A stretch of DNA of 64,000 bases, from positions 1,302,001 to 1,366,000 of the forward strand of contig NZ_JAJEJV010000004.1 of the NCBI RefSeq assembly GCF_021390675.1. Direction: 5' to 3'. A model generated the notes under the pieces. The model saw only the letters and a list, made by a program, of their open reading frames with translations. It was not told the origin of the DNA and made no database searches. The translations under genes were made by a program, and so were the position numbers. Below are positions 15,501 to 23,825 of this stretch, one piece after another (position 1 is the first letter of the stretch; every line of letters begins with the position of its first letter). This DNA comes from Dyella sp. 2HG41-7. GTDB lineage: Bacteria > Pseudomonadota > Gammaproteobacteria > Xanthomonadales > Rhodanobacteraceae.

Positions 15501-17540
15501 TCAGTCTTCGTCCAGTTTGGGTTTCCAGGCCTCGCTGAGCTGGCGCTGGACCGGTGGCGGCACCGGCTCGTAGTGGCTTAAGTCGAGGCTGTACCGACCT
15601 CGTCCGCCTGTCATGGCTTTTAATTCGGTGGGGTAATCGGTGAGTTCGGCCAGCGGCGCCTGTGCCTTGATCACGAGTTCGCCGCCGCGTTTGGCATCCG
15701 TGCCCATGATGCGCGCGCGCTTGCTGGCAAGTCCGCCAGTCACGTCGCCCACGTTGAGCTCGGGAATCGCCACTTCGACATCCACAATAGGTTCCAACAC
15801 GATCGGTCGCGCTTTGCTCACGGCATCGAGAAACGCTTTCTTGCCCGCGCTGACGAAGGCGACTTCCTTGGAATCGACCGGGTGATATTTGCCGTCGAAG
15901 ACGGTGACGCGCAGATCTTGCAGCGGAAATCCGGCGACTGCGCCGTTTTCCATCGCCTGGCGCACGCCTTTTTCGATGGCGGGGAGATACTGCCCGGGAA
16001 TGACGCCACCTTTCACGGCGTCGACAAACTCGAATCCTGCGCCGCGTTCGAGGGGATCGACGCGGAGAAACACTTCGCCGAATTGTCCTGCGCCGCCCGT
16101 TTGCTTTTTGTGACGGTGATGTCCTTCGGCCGAACCGGCAATCGTTTCGCGATACGCAATGCGCGGCGGATGCGTGACGACTTCCACGCCGTACCGATCT
16201 TTCATGCGCTCCAGCGCAATCTTCAAATGCAAATCGGAAAGACCGCGAATCACCGTTTCGTTGAGTTCTTTGTGATGCTCCATGCGAAAGCACGGATCTT
16301 CTTCACTCAGTCGCGATAGCGCGAGAGAAAGTTTTTGCTCCTGGCCTTTGTGTTTCGGTTCCAGCGCCAAGCCGAACATCGGTTGAGGAAAGTGCAGCGG
16401 TTCGAGATGGATGCTGTCTTCGTCGTGCGAATCGTGCAGCACGGCGTCGAAGTGAATGTCGTCGACTTTGGCGATGGCGGCGATATCGCCCGGTATCGCT
16501 TGATCGATTTCCACATGCGTTTTTCCGTTCGGTCGGAACAAATGACCCACCTTGAACGCTTTGCGGCTGTCGTCGATGAAAAGCTGACTGTCGCGACGAA
16601 TGGTGCCTTGCCATACGCGGAAAATGCCGAGCTTGCCGACGAACGGATCGTTCACCACTTTGAAGACATCCGCGATCACATGCGCGTTGGCGTTGGGGTC
16701 CACCGCAAGCTGTTTGTTCTGACCGTTGCGGAACGGCGGCGGGTTAGCTTCGGTGGGATTGGGCAGCAAGCGATCGAACACATCCAGCAATTCGCCGACA
16801 CCCGCGCCCGAACGTGTGCTGACAAAGCAAATGGGAACCAGATGCCCTTCGCGCAAGCATTGCTCGAATGCGTCGTGCAATTGCTGCGGCGTCAAGGCTT
16901 CTTCGCCGGCGTCCAGATACGCACCCATCGTGGATTCGTTGATTTCCACCACTTGGTCGAGGATTTGTTGATGCGCTTCGGCGAGCGACGAAAAATCCGT
17001 GGCGCCGTCGCGATGGAAGAAACAATCCAGCACTTTGCTAGCTTGTTCGGCCGGTAAATTCACGGGCAGGCATTCGCTGCCGAACTCTTCGCGCAATGTC
17101 TCGACGAGCGCGGGAAGATCGACGCCTTCGGCATCGATTTTGTTGACGATCAGCACACGCGCAAGCCCACGCTCGCGCGCGTGCTCCATCATGCGGCGCG
17201 TGCCGTGCTCGACGCCGTTGGACGCATTGACGATCACGGCGACGGTCTCCACGCCGGCAAAGGCGGAGAGCGTGCCGCCGCGAAAATCCGGGTAGCCGGC
17301 CGTATCGATCAGGTTGATATGACACTCGTTGCGATCGATGCCGGCGATGCAACTGTCGATGGAATGTCCACGGGCTTTTTCTTGTGGATCGGTATCCGAT
17401 TGCGTGCTGCCGCGTTCTACCGATCCCATGTTCTGAATGACGCCGCCGGCATGCAGCAAGGCTTCGAACAAGGTGGTTTTGCCGACGCCGGCGTGACCGG
17501 CGAGCGCGATGTTGCGGATATTTTCCGTGTTGTAGGACAC
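15501..17540 (-). CDS. Elongation factor G-like GTPase (EF-G2 type)
   Basis: A 679-residue protein with all five EF-G domains. G1 is GHAGVGKTTL, G3 is DTAGYPDF and G4 is NKID. Domain IV contains GHHRHKKQTGGAGQFGEVFL. It is of the paralogous EF-G2 type found beside canonical FusA, not FusA itself: the switch II motif is DTAGYPDF where EF-G has DTPGHVDF, so the catalytic His is Tyr. Roles proposed for such paralogues include ribosome recycling or stress translation; none is proven here. I start at the GTG at 17540 because GAGGAGG sits 8 bases upstream and the fold begins at once (SYNTENIRNIALAGH); the open frame extending to 17819 reads as non-coding. Confidence 0.88.
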   Translation of the reverse strand: MSYNTENIRNIALAGHAGVGKTTLFEALLHAGGVIQNMGSVERGSTQSDTDPQEKARGHSIDSCIAGIDRNECHINLIDTAGYPDFRGGTLSAFAGVETVAVIVNASNGVEHGTRRMMEHARERGLARVLIVNKIDAEGVDLPALVETLREEFGSECLPVNLPAEQASKVLDCFFHRDGATDFSSLAEAHQQILDQVVEINESTMGAYLDAGEEALTPQQLHDAFEQCLREGHLVPICFVSTRSGAGVGELLDVFDRLLPNPTEANPPPFRNGQNKQLAVDPNANAHVIADVFKVVNDPFVGKLGIFRVWQGTIRRDSQLFIDDSRKAFKVGHLFRPNGKTHVEIDQAIPGDIAAIAKVDDIHFDAVLHDSHDEDSIHLEPLHFPQPMFGLALEPKHKGQEQKLSLALSRLSEEDPCFRMEHHKELNETVIRGLSDLHLKIALERMKDRYGVEVVTHPPRIAYRETIAGSAEGHHRHKKQTGGAGQFGEVFLRVDPLERGAGFEFVDAVKGGVIPGQYLPAIEKGVRQAMENGAVAGFPLQDLRVTVFDGKYHPVDSKEVAFVSAGKKAFLDAVSKARPIVLEPIVDVEVAIPELNVGDVTGGLASKRARIMGTDAKRGGELVIKAQAPLAELTDYPTELKAMTGGRGRYSLDLSHYEPVPPPVQRQLSEAWKPKLDED

Positions 17541-17744
17541 GATGCGACCCTCCTCTACGTAAGGCTCGATGTCGTGCGTGACCTGCGGCACCGCACGACA
17601 CCGCGCGTAGCGGCTGTGATGGCGGGCCGTCATGGTCGTCCTTTGCGTGCGGGACGCAGGGCGGTCATGGCGGGGAGGCGGCAAGGACGTTTCTCGGGGC
17701 GTCGCACTGCCGCGTTCGCTAGCGTTCTCCCATTGGCTCGGATG

Positions 17745-17773
17745 GTCAAGCTGCACTGCAGAGACAGCTTGAC
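17745..17773. promoter_or_regulatory. 29-bp inverted repeat between divergent genes, candidate operator
   Basis: GTCAAGCTG (17745-17753) and CAGCTTGAC (17765-17773) are perfect 9-base arms around 11 bases. On the plus strand the right arm overlaps TTGACG (17770-17775), a possible -35 with TAATGG 18 bases later. That would drive the TonB-like pair. The site lies in the 353-bp gap upstream of both the EF-G-like gene (minus) and the TonB-like genes (plus). Confidence 0.4.
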
Positions 17774-17992
17774 GACAAGCGTTAACGTTGCGTAATGGCG
17801 TGTGGAACCGCGAGGCCAATCAACGGTCTGTGAGAGGCACGCCAACACTGCACGACTGCCGCATGACGCGGCAGAGCGCGCCACGGAGGACGAATTATCG
17901 AACGCCCCGATCAGGTCGAGCATCACCGCTGGTTTTCGCCTCCCCCCGATTCCAACCGAGGACTGGCGCCGCTCGACGGACCCACCCGCGCC

Positions 17993-18859
17993 ATGCTGCA
18001 CGAGTTGCGCTGGCGCAAGCCGCCGCGCGATCTGCGCCGCCTGTGGGTGGCGTTGACGATCGCGCTGGTGCTGCACGTCTTTTTTGTGGCGGCGGTGTGG
18101 TACGAGATGAAACCGCGGTTACGCGAAGGGCGCGTTGCGCAGGTGCACGCCGATGAGGCGATTCAAATCCGTTTCATTACGCGCAGCACGAGCAAGCCGC
18201 TGGCCGCACCGCCACCGCCGGTGACGCCGCCGCTGCCGCATCCGTCGCGCGAACCGGTATCGAAGAATGCGTTGTCGGTGCATATCCCAACATCGACACC
18301 GCAACCTGCGCCTGCTACGTCGGCGCCGCTTCCCGTGTTGTTCGATCGCACGGGAAGCATCGTGCTGCCGGCCAATGCGTCCAGCGCGCCGACGGCGCCA
18401 TCAGCCGATTACGTGCAGCATGCGCCGCAAGGCGATACCGAGATCATGGAGCATCGCGTCGGTTCGGCTTATCAGTCCGCGCCGAATACATTTAAAAAAT
18501 ATTTTCCGCCGCCGCACGAATCCTTCGTCGGCGGTTTGATGCGCAAATTGAACGGCAGCCAGAGCAATACGAAAGACGTCGATCTGCCGCACGGCATTCA
18601 CTTGAAGTGCCAAAAGGTGTTGGGCGTTCCCATCCCCAACTGCGGCATTCCTCCCGCGCCGCCACCGCCCACCGACGGCGACGAACGTTTGAACATGGCG
18701 CCGGCGCCGCTGGTGAAAGGCACGCCCACGCCCAAACCGGATATCGCCACGTGCATTGCCGACTACCAAGCCGGCAGGCCGTTGCCGTATGGCTGTCCGG
18801 TCGACACGCCAATGCGCGCCGTTGATGCGCAGAAGCAACGTTCTGGGCCAAAGCCCTAA
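17993..18859 (+). CDS. TonB-like membrane-anchored proline-rich protein, paralogue A
   Basis: A 288-residue protein. Residues ~18-40 form one transmembrane helix (LWVALTIALVLHVFFVAAVW) after a basic cytoplasmic tail. A proline-rich periplasmic stretch follows (about 65-140), then a C-terminal domain of ~140 residues starting at GDTEIMEH (residue 147) with four cysteines. This architecture recalls TonB/TolA energy transducers, but the C-terminal domain is not the TonB fold I know. The same domain ends the next gene. The first ATG (17993) has no ribosome binding site. The frame is open back to 17867, with GGAGGA at 17885-17890 before in-frame ATT (17894) and ATC (17897), so the true N-terminus may be 32-33 residues longer. 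Confidence 0.7.
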   Translation: MLHELRWRKPPRDLRRLWVALTIALVLHVFFVAAVWYEMKPRLREGRVAQVHADEAIQIRFITRSTSKPLAAPPPPVTPPLPHPSREPVSKNALSVHIPTSTPQPAPATSAPLPVLFDRTGSIVLPANASSAPTAPSADYVQHAPQGDTEIMEHRVGSAYQSAPNTFKKYFPPPHESFVGGLMRKLNGSQSNTKDVDLPHGIHLKCQKVLGVPIPNCGIPPAPPPPTDGDERLNMAPAPLVKGTPTPKPDIATCIADYQAGRPLPYGCPVDTPMRAVDAQKQRSGPKP

Positions 18860-18946
18860 GAGCTCGGCGTTCCTATGGAGGCGGAATAGGGCGAGGACGA
18901 TTCCGCGCATCAAGAAATGCCACGCCGCCCGCTACACTGGCGGCCT

Positions 18947-20911
18947 ATGTCCACGCCGCCGCCCGATAAACCTGCTTCGCCCACGCCGGCCATTGTGATC
19001 AAGTCACCGCGCGACGCGGCGACGTGGGCGATCGTTTATCGGCGTCGCCTGCGCGACCGGCCGCGCGATCGGTTGCTGAAATTGGCCGGCGTCATCGGCG
19101 CGTTGCTGGTGCATGTGATCTTTCTGCTCGGCGCGATCCTCGGTTCGCCTTATGAGTTGCCGCCGCCACCGCCGGAGCCCAAGGGTAATCCGTTGCTCGT
19201 GCGCATCATCAACAACAAACCGCAGCCGCCTCCGCCGCCACCGGTGCGCGGCGTGCCGCCGAAAGAGCATGGGCCAACGCATCGCGGAAACACGTCGCAG
19301 GTGGTACACGCGACGCATGAAACATCGACCGCGGCGCCGGTCGCCGCCGTAACGCAGCCGCCCGAGCCCGCACCGAAACAAGAGCCGGTGGTGGCGAAGA
19401 CGCAACCGCCCGCGGCTGAAAAGCCGCAAAAAGTCGCAGCGCCGTTGCCGCCGATCACCTTGCCGAAACCGTCGCCGCCGACGATCCAACAACCCACGCC
19501 GGCCGGATTGCCGCCACCGCCGCTGACCTTGCAGGCCGTGCAGGTGCCGCAGCCCACGCCGCCGCAATTTCAGCCCGAACCCGCGCGCAAGCCGCAAGCA
19601 GAAGGCACGCAGCCGCTGCCGCCGTTGCCATCGATCGCGCTGCCAACGCAGCCTGCGCAATCGGCATTAACGGCGACGCCGCCGCACGTGGCCGTCGAAC
19701 AGCCGGCGCTCGCGCCTGTGCAGATGCCGAGCGTGGCCGCCGTGCAACCGAACCTGGTTGCGGCATCGCCGCCCGCACCGACGCTGCAACCCATTCCGAT
19801 GCCGGCACAAGTCGCGCCGGCCGTCAATCTGCAACCGTCGGCTACGGCGTTGTCGACACCGAATGTGCCGCGCACGTCCCAAGAAGTGTTGGGGCCAGTC
19901 GTTCGTCCGCAGGAACAAGCGGAACTTGCGCCTGTTCCGATCACACCTACGGCGGCGCCGACGCCGAACGTAACGCCTGCCGCGCCGTCATTGAATATCG
20001 AAGCACCCAAGCTTGCGGTGCCGGAAGTTTCGCTACGTCCGCAATTGAGCCCGACGCCTGCCGTCACGCCGTCGACGCCGCAAACGGAGGCCAAACCTTC
20101 CGAGGCGCAAAGCAGCGAAAAAGCCGCGGCGGCGACCTCGTCGCCCGCACCAAGCACGGCGCCTTCCAGCGCGCAGGCGAATGAAGGCAACGCAAGCACC
20201 AGCACCGCACCCAATGCAACGCCGGAAGGCAGCGAGACGGCGAATCCCGGTCAGCCGAACGGCGTCGTTCAATCGCCATCGCAAAGCAGTGCGCAGGGAA
20301 CGCAACCTTCACCATCCGTCGGCAACGGTAACAACACGACTGGCGAGCAAGGTGGCGGTACGCCGGGTTCACCCAACGGCACGTATATCCAGCTCAAACC
20401 GCGCGGCGACACGGAGATCATGTCGCACAACACGAACTTGCCGAAGTATCGCTCCACCGTGTTCGATAAATACTGGACGCCGGAAGGCGAGAGCACCGTC
20501 GACACCGCGTTGCGTCACGCTGCGGAAAAAACCACGATCAAGCACACCTTCAATTTGCCCAAGGGGGTGCGTATCGAATGCGCGGTGATGCCGTTGGTGC
20601 CGGTGGCGTTGTTCGGTTGTCACAACCCCGATCCGCCCGCCGTGCCTTTGCCGCAAAAGATGTACGACCGCCTGAATCTGCCCACGCAGAATGCGTCGAT
20701 ACCGAAAGTGGCCGCACCCGCCGCCAGCGCGCCAGCGCCGGCCACGCCGGTGGAATTGGATAACAGCGCCGAATGCGCCGCGGCGCGCGTCAGCGGCGGA
20801 CCGTTGCCGCCTAATTGCGGTCCATCAGCGTTGACGCCGGTGAAGCCGTTGACGGCGCCTGCGCCTGCGTCGACACGTTCGTGGGTGCCAGCCAGCGATC
20901 AATTCCATTAA
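18947..20911 (+). CDS. TonB-like membrane-anchored proline-rich protein, paralogue B
   Basis: A 654-residue protein starting MSTPPPDKPASPTPAIVIKS. It has a basic tail, one transmembrane helix (residues ~46-66, LLKLAGVIGALLVHVIFLLG), about 400 residues extremely rich in Pro, Ala, Gln and Thr (a long extended periplasmic spacer), and a C-terminal domain from GDTEIMSH (residue 487). That domain aligns with paralogue A: GDTEIM-x-H, the KY-x-P-E-S region, LP-x-G, RLN, PLP and matching cysteines. The spacer is long enough to cross the periplasm. No ExbB/ExbD genes are nearby. I start at 18947 (GGCGG just upstream); an ATG at 18917 is possible. It is 87 bp after paralogue A, probably in one operon. 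Confidence 0.72.
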   Translation: MSTPPPDKPASPTPAIVIKSPRDAATWAIVYRRRLRDRPRDRLLKLAGVIGALLVHVIFLLGAILGSPYELPPPPPEPKGNPLLVRIINNKPQPPPPPPVRGVPPKEHGPTHRGNTSQVVHATHETSTAAPVAAVTQPPEPAPKQEPVVAKTQPPAAEKPQKVAAPLPPITLPKPSPPTIQQPTPAGLPPPPLTLQAVQVPQPTPPQFQPEPARKPQAEGTQPLPPLPSIALPTQPAQSALTATPPHVAVEQPALAPVQMPSVAAVQPNLVAASPPAPTLQPIPMPAQVAPAVNLQPSATALSTPNVPRTSQEVLGPVVRPQEQAELAPVPITPTAAPTPNVTPAAPSLNIEAPKLAVPEVSLRPQLSPTPAVTPSTPQTEAKPSEAQSSEKAAAATSSPAPSTAPSSAQANEGNASTSTAPNATPEGSETANPGQPNGVVQSPSQSSAQGTQPSPSVGNGNNTTGEQGGGTPGSPNGTYIQLKPRGDTEIMSHNTNLPKYRSTVFDKYWTPEGESTVDTALRHAAEKTTIKHTFNLPKGVRIECAVMPLVPVALFGCHNPDPPAVPLPQKMYDRLNLPTQNASIPKVAAPAASAPAPATPVELDNSAECAAARVSGGPLPPNCGPSALTPVKPLTAPAPASTRSWVPASDQFH

Positions 20912-20930
20912 GCATTCGGAGGTACGTCCG

Positions 20931-21422
20931 ATGTCCGACGATGCAACGTACTTTGAAGGCGGTTGCGATTGCCGACTCGTGCGTTATCGCATGACGGGCA
21001 CGCCGCTCTTCGTGCATTGCTGTCATTGCCGATGGTGTCAGCGCGAGACGGGCAGTGCGTTTGTGCTCAATGCGATGATCGAGGCAGAGCGTGTCACGCT
21101 GCTTTCCGGCGAAGTCGAAGTGATACATACGCCGTCCTACAGTGGGCGAGGGCAGAACATTGCGCGATGTCCTCAATGCCGCATTGCGTTATGGAGCACG
21201 TATTCCGGAGCCGGCGAATCGATTCGATTTATTCGCGTCGGGACGCTGGACGATCCGGATCGTTTTCCGCCGGATATCCATATTTATACGCAGTCGAAGC
21301 AGCCGTGGGTGGTGATACCGCCAGGTGTTCCTGTGATGGAGGCGTATTACGACCGGGAGACGTATTGGCCGCCTGAGAGTTTGGAGCGAAGACGTGCGTT
21401 GTTGGCGCGTGCAAATAGTTAG
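20931..21422 (+). CDS. GFA family (glutathione-dependent formaldehyde-activating-like) zinc protein
   Basis: A 163-residue single-domain GFA/CENP-V fold protein. Zinc ligands are Cys12 and Cys14 (GGCDC), Cys30/31, Cys33 and Cys36 (CCHCRWCQRETGSAF), and Cys80 and Cys83 (CPQC), all in the family pattern. The founding member binds the glutathione-formaldehyde adduct, but most family members have no proven reaction, so formaldehyde activation should not be assumed. GGAGG lies 8 bases before the ATG. It follows paralogue B by 19 bp and may be read from the same transcript. A 12-bp-arm hairpin lies 13 bp after the stop. Confidence 0.88.
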   Translation: MSDDATYFEGGCDCRLVRYRMTGTPLFVHCCHCRWCQRETGSAFVLNAMIEAERVTLLSGEVEVIHTPSYSGRGQNIARCPQCRIALWSTYSGAGESIRFIRVGTLDDPDRFPPDIHIYTQSKQPWVVIPPGVPVMEAYYDRETYWPPESLERRRALLARANS

Positions 21423-21434
21423 CCGCTTGCCTCA

Positions 21435-21462
21435 CGTCATTCCGGCCTTCGCCGGAATGACG
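21435..21462. repeat. Perfect hairpin after the GFA gene
   Basis: CGTCATTCCGGC (21435-21446) and its exact complement (21451-21462) enclose a 4-base loop. It resembles the intergenic hairpins at 6735 and 45325. It probably ends or stabilises the GFA transcript; there is no T-tract. Confidence 0.65.
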
Positions 21463-21482
21463 AATTGAAAGTTTCTCGCTAG

Positions 21483-21566
21483 GTTGCCCCTCACCCCAGC
21501 CCTCTTCCTCGCTCCTCAAAGCGCGGCCATCCATGGCCGCTCCCCGCGTCCCGGAGGGGAGAGGGA
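21483..21566. repeat. Composite palindromic repeat, long form
   Basis: It starts like the short family (CCCCTCACCCCAGCCCTCT) and ends GGGGAGAGGG, but has about 45 extra bases in the middle, including GCGGCCATCCATGGCCGC, an 18-bp near-perfect palindrome. Nearly the same ~80-bp unit occurs in the other orientation at 53458-53542. It ends 9 bp before the stop of the convergent molybdenum hydroxylase gene. Confidence 0.75.
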
Positions 21567-21575
21567 GTGAAAGCG

Positions 21576-23825
21576 TTAGAGCAAGCGCAAAAGTTCTTTC
21601 ATCAGCGGCAATCGACGCACGCGCACGGCGCTTACGCGAAACACCGCATTCGCTAGCGCAGGCGCGGTGGTCGGCATCGCAAGGAAACTCGCGCCGGCAG
21701 GATCGCCTTCGCCTGGCACGGTGATCACCTCAACCGAACGCGGCAATTGCGCCATGGTGGCGAGCGGATAGTCCTTCCACGAGGTCTGCTGCACCTTGCC
21801 GTCTTTAACGGTGATGGCGAGATTGAGTGCGCTCGATAGCGCATCCAACGTAGCGCCCGCCACTTGGCCTTCCAAGCCCATCGGATTGATGATGCGACCC
21901 ACGTCGACGGCGCACACCACGCGCTCGATGGTGAGTTTCTCGCCTTGCATGGATACCTCGATGGCGTGCGCGACATACGCGCCATCGACATACCAGCACG
22001 CTAGGCCCAGGCCGTTCACGGTATGCAGCCAATCTTTCCAGCTGATGCGATCGGCCACGAGCTTCAAGACATTGGCCAGACGCGCCGTATCGATCGCACC
22101 GCCGCCTTGCAGCGGAATCAGTCGCGGTTCGCCGATCAAGCGCAATTGCGTGACCAGCGGATCTTCTTTTAGCGTGTGTGCGATTTCGTCGACGAAGCTG
22201 TTCACCGCAAACGCGTTGGTGATGTCCGGCATGCCGCGATGCGGGCCGCGCGGCAGCGACGAACTCAGCCCAAACCAATCGCTGCGATAATTCGGAACGA
22301 GGCCGGCCGGCAGTTGGTTCATGCCGACTTCGGACGTCCACAGGTGATCCGTCGGCACGCCGCGTCCGGTCAGCGCGGAGGCGCTTGCCAGTCGCTGGTT
22401 CCACGCGACGATGTGGCGCTTGTTGTCGACGACGGCGCTGAATTTGTGCACCGTGCCGGAGCGGTAGTAATCGTGCGCGAGATCTTCGTCGCGCGGCCAG
22501 AACAATTGAAGCGGTTTGTCGACTTCCTTGGCGAGCAATACGGCTTCGGCGACATAGTCGTGATCGAGGCGACGACCATAACCGCCGCCGATGCGCGACA
22601 CGCGGATATCGATCTGGTCCGGCGCCAAGCCGGTGAGGCGTTGCACGACCGTCCACGCTTGTTGCGGCGATTGCGTGGGCACGTAGAGCACGGCGCTGGT
22701 TTTATCCAGGCGCACCAGGCAATTCATCGGCTCGCTGCACGTATGGGCGAGCCATGGTTGAACGTAGGTCGCTTCGATCCGACGCGCGGCTTTGCGCCCG
22801 GCTTTGTCGGCATCGCCGTCGTCGCGTACGCGTGTGGTGGGCGCGGCGTCGCTGTTGATCAGCGCGGTAGCTTCTTGTTCCAATGCGGCGGTGCTTTCTC
22901 GGCCGCTGGCGCCGGGCTTCCACGAAAGCTTCAGCGCGCGTCGGCCTTGCATGGCCGTCCACGTGCTATCCGCAATCACCGCCACGGCCGGTGCGATCAC
23001 CGTTTCGCCGGGCGGCGAGGACGGATCGGGTTTGAGCTCGATGACTTTCAACACGCCTTTAATGGCGAGCGCGGCGCTGCTGTCGAGTCCGGCAAGTTGA
23101 CCGTCGGGCCACGGACAATGCGACAGCACGGCGACGACCGCGTCGCCGAAATGCTGATCGAGCGAATACGGGGTCAGTCCCGTCACGATGTCGCGCGCAT
23201 CGACATCGCCGGCCGGTTGACCGATCAATGTAAAACGATCGGGCGTCTTGAGCGCAACGGGCGTGGTCGGCGGCGTGAGTTTTGCGGCCGCAGCGGCCAG
23301 TTGGCCGTAACCGAGGCGGCGTCCATCCGGCGCAATCACGGTACTTTTTTCGGTACGCAAACGTTCGGCTGGAATGCCGAGTTGCTGCGCGGCAGCCTGC
23401 ATCAGCAATCGACGCGCCAGCGCGCCGGCCGAACGCAGATCGCGCCATGCGCGCGGCATCGAATTGCCGGTGCCGCCCGCTTGCTGACCGTACAGCCAGC
23501 GCGGACGACCGTTGTCGTTGGCAACGCCCAAACCGAGCGGCACGACGCGCACATGCTGCCAATCGGCATCCATTTCGTCGGCGATGATGCGCGACAGCGA
23601 CGTGGCGACGCCGGTGCCCGTTTCCGGATCGCGTGTGCCGATCAGCACCGTCCCGTCGGCATCGACGCGTATATAGAGACCAAAGTCGTACAGCGCATCG
23701 CCGAGCATATCCAACGGTGTCGGCACTTCAGCGTGCGCCGCGCGAATGCCGACGATCAACGCGCCGGCGGCGCCCGCGAACACTTGCAGAAAACGACGGC
23801 GGGAAATCTTCACCTCGCCGCTCAT
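21576..23825 (-). CDS. Molybdopterin-binding large subunit of a xanthine dehydrogenase-family hydroxylase (IorB-like)
   Basis: A 749-residue protein. It starts with a Tat signal (SRRRFLQVFAGAAGALIVG), so the assembled complex is likely exported folded. The body has two molybdopterin-binding halves of the aldehyde oxidase/isoquinoline 1-oxidoreductase beta type, with GGGYGRRLDHDYVAEAVLLA and, near the end, VDVGRIINPMGLEGQVAGA. Such enzymes hydroxylate aldehydes or N-heterocycles using water and pass electrons to the iron-sulfur subunit and on to a cytochrome. The substrate here is unknown. The start overlaps the small-subunit stop (ATGA), and no separate FAD subunit is present, as in IorAB-type enzymes. 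Confidence 0.9.
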   Translation of the reverse strand: MSGEVKISRRRFLQVFAGAAGALIVGIRAAHAEVPTPLDMLGDALYDFGLYIRVDADGTVLIGTRDPETGTGVATSLSRIIADEMDADWQHVRVVPLGLGVANDNGRPRWLYGQQAGGTGNSMPRAWRDLRSAGALARRLLMQAAAQQLGIPAERLRTEKSTVIAPDGRRLGYGQLAAAAAKLTPPTTPVALKTPDRFTLIGQPAGDVDARDIVTGLTPYSLDQHFGDAVVAVLSHCPWPDGQLAGLDSSAALAIKGVLKVIELKPDPSSPPGETVIAPAVAVIADSTWTAMQGRRALKLSWKPGASGRESTAALEQEATALINSDAAPTTRVRDDGDADKAGRKAARRIEATYVQPWLAHTCSEPMNCLVRLDKTSAVLYVPTQSPQQAWTVVQRLTGLAPDQIDIRVSRIGGGYGRRLDHDYVAEAVLLAKEVDKPLQLFWPRDEDLAHDYYRSGTVHKFSAVVDNKRHIVAWNQRLASASALTGRGVPTDHLWTSEVGMNQLPAGLVPNYRSDWFGLSSSLPRGPHRGMPDITNAFAVNSFVDEIAHTLKEDPLVTQLRLIGEPRLIPLQGGGAIDTARLANVLKLVADRISWKDWLHTVNGLGLACWYVDGAYVAHAIEVSMQGEKLTIERVVCAVDVGRIINPMGLEGQVAGATLDALSSALNLAITVKDGKVQQTSWKDYPLATMAQLPRSVEVITVPGEGDPAGASFLAMPTTAPALANAVFRVSAVRVRRLPLMKELLRLL

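Noticed and set aside
17541-17819. N-terminal extension of the EF-G-like protein
   Set aside because: A strong GAGGAGG precedes the GTG at 17540 and the GTPase fold begins there; the upstream residues are Arg-rich and look non-coding.
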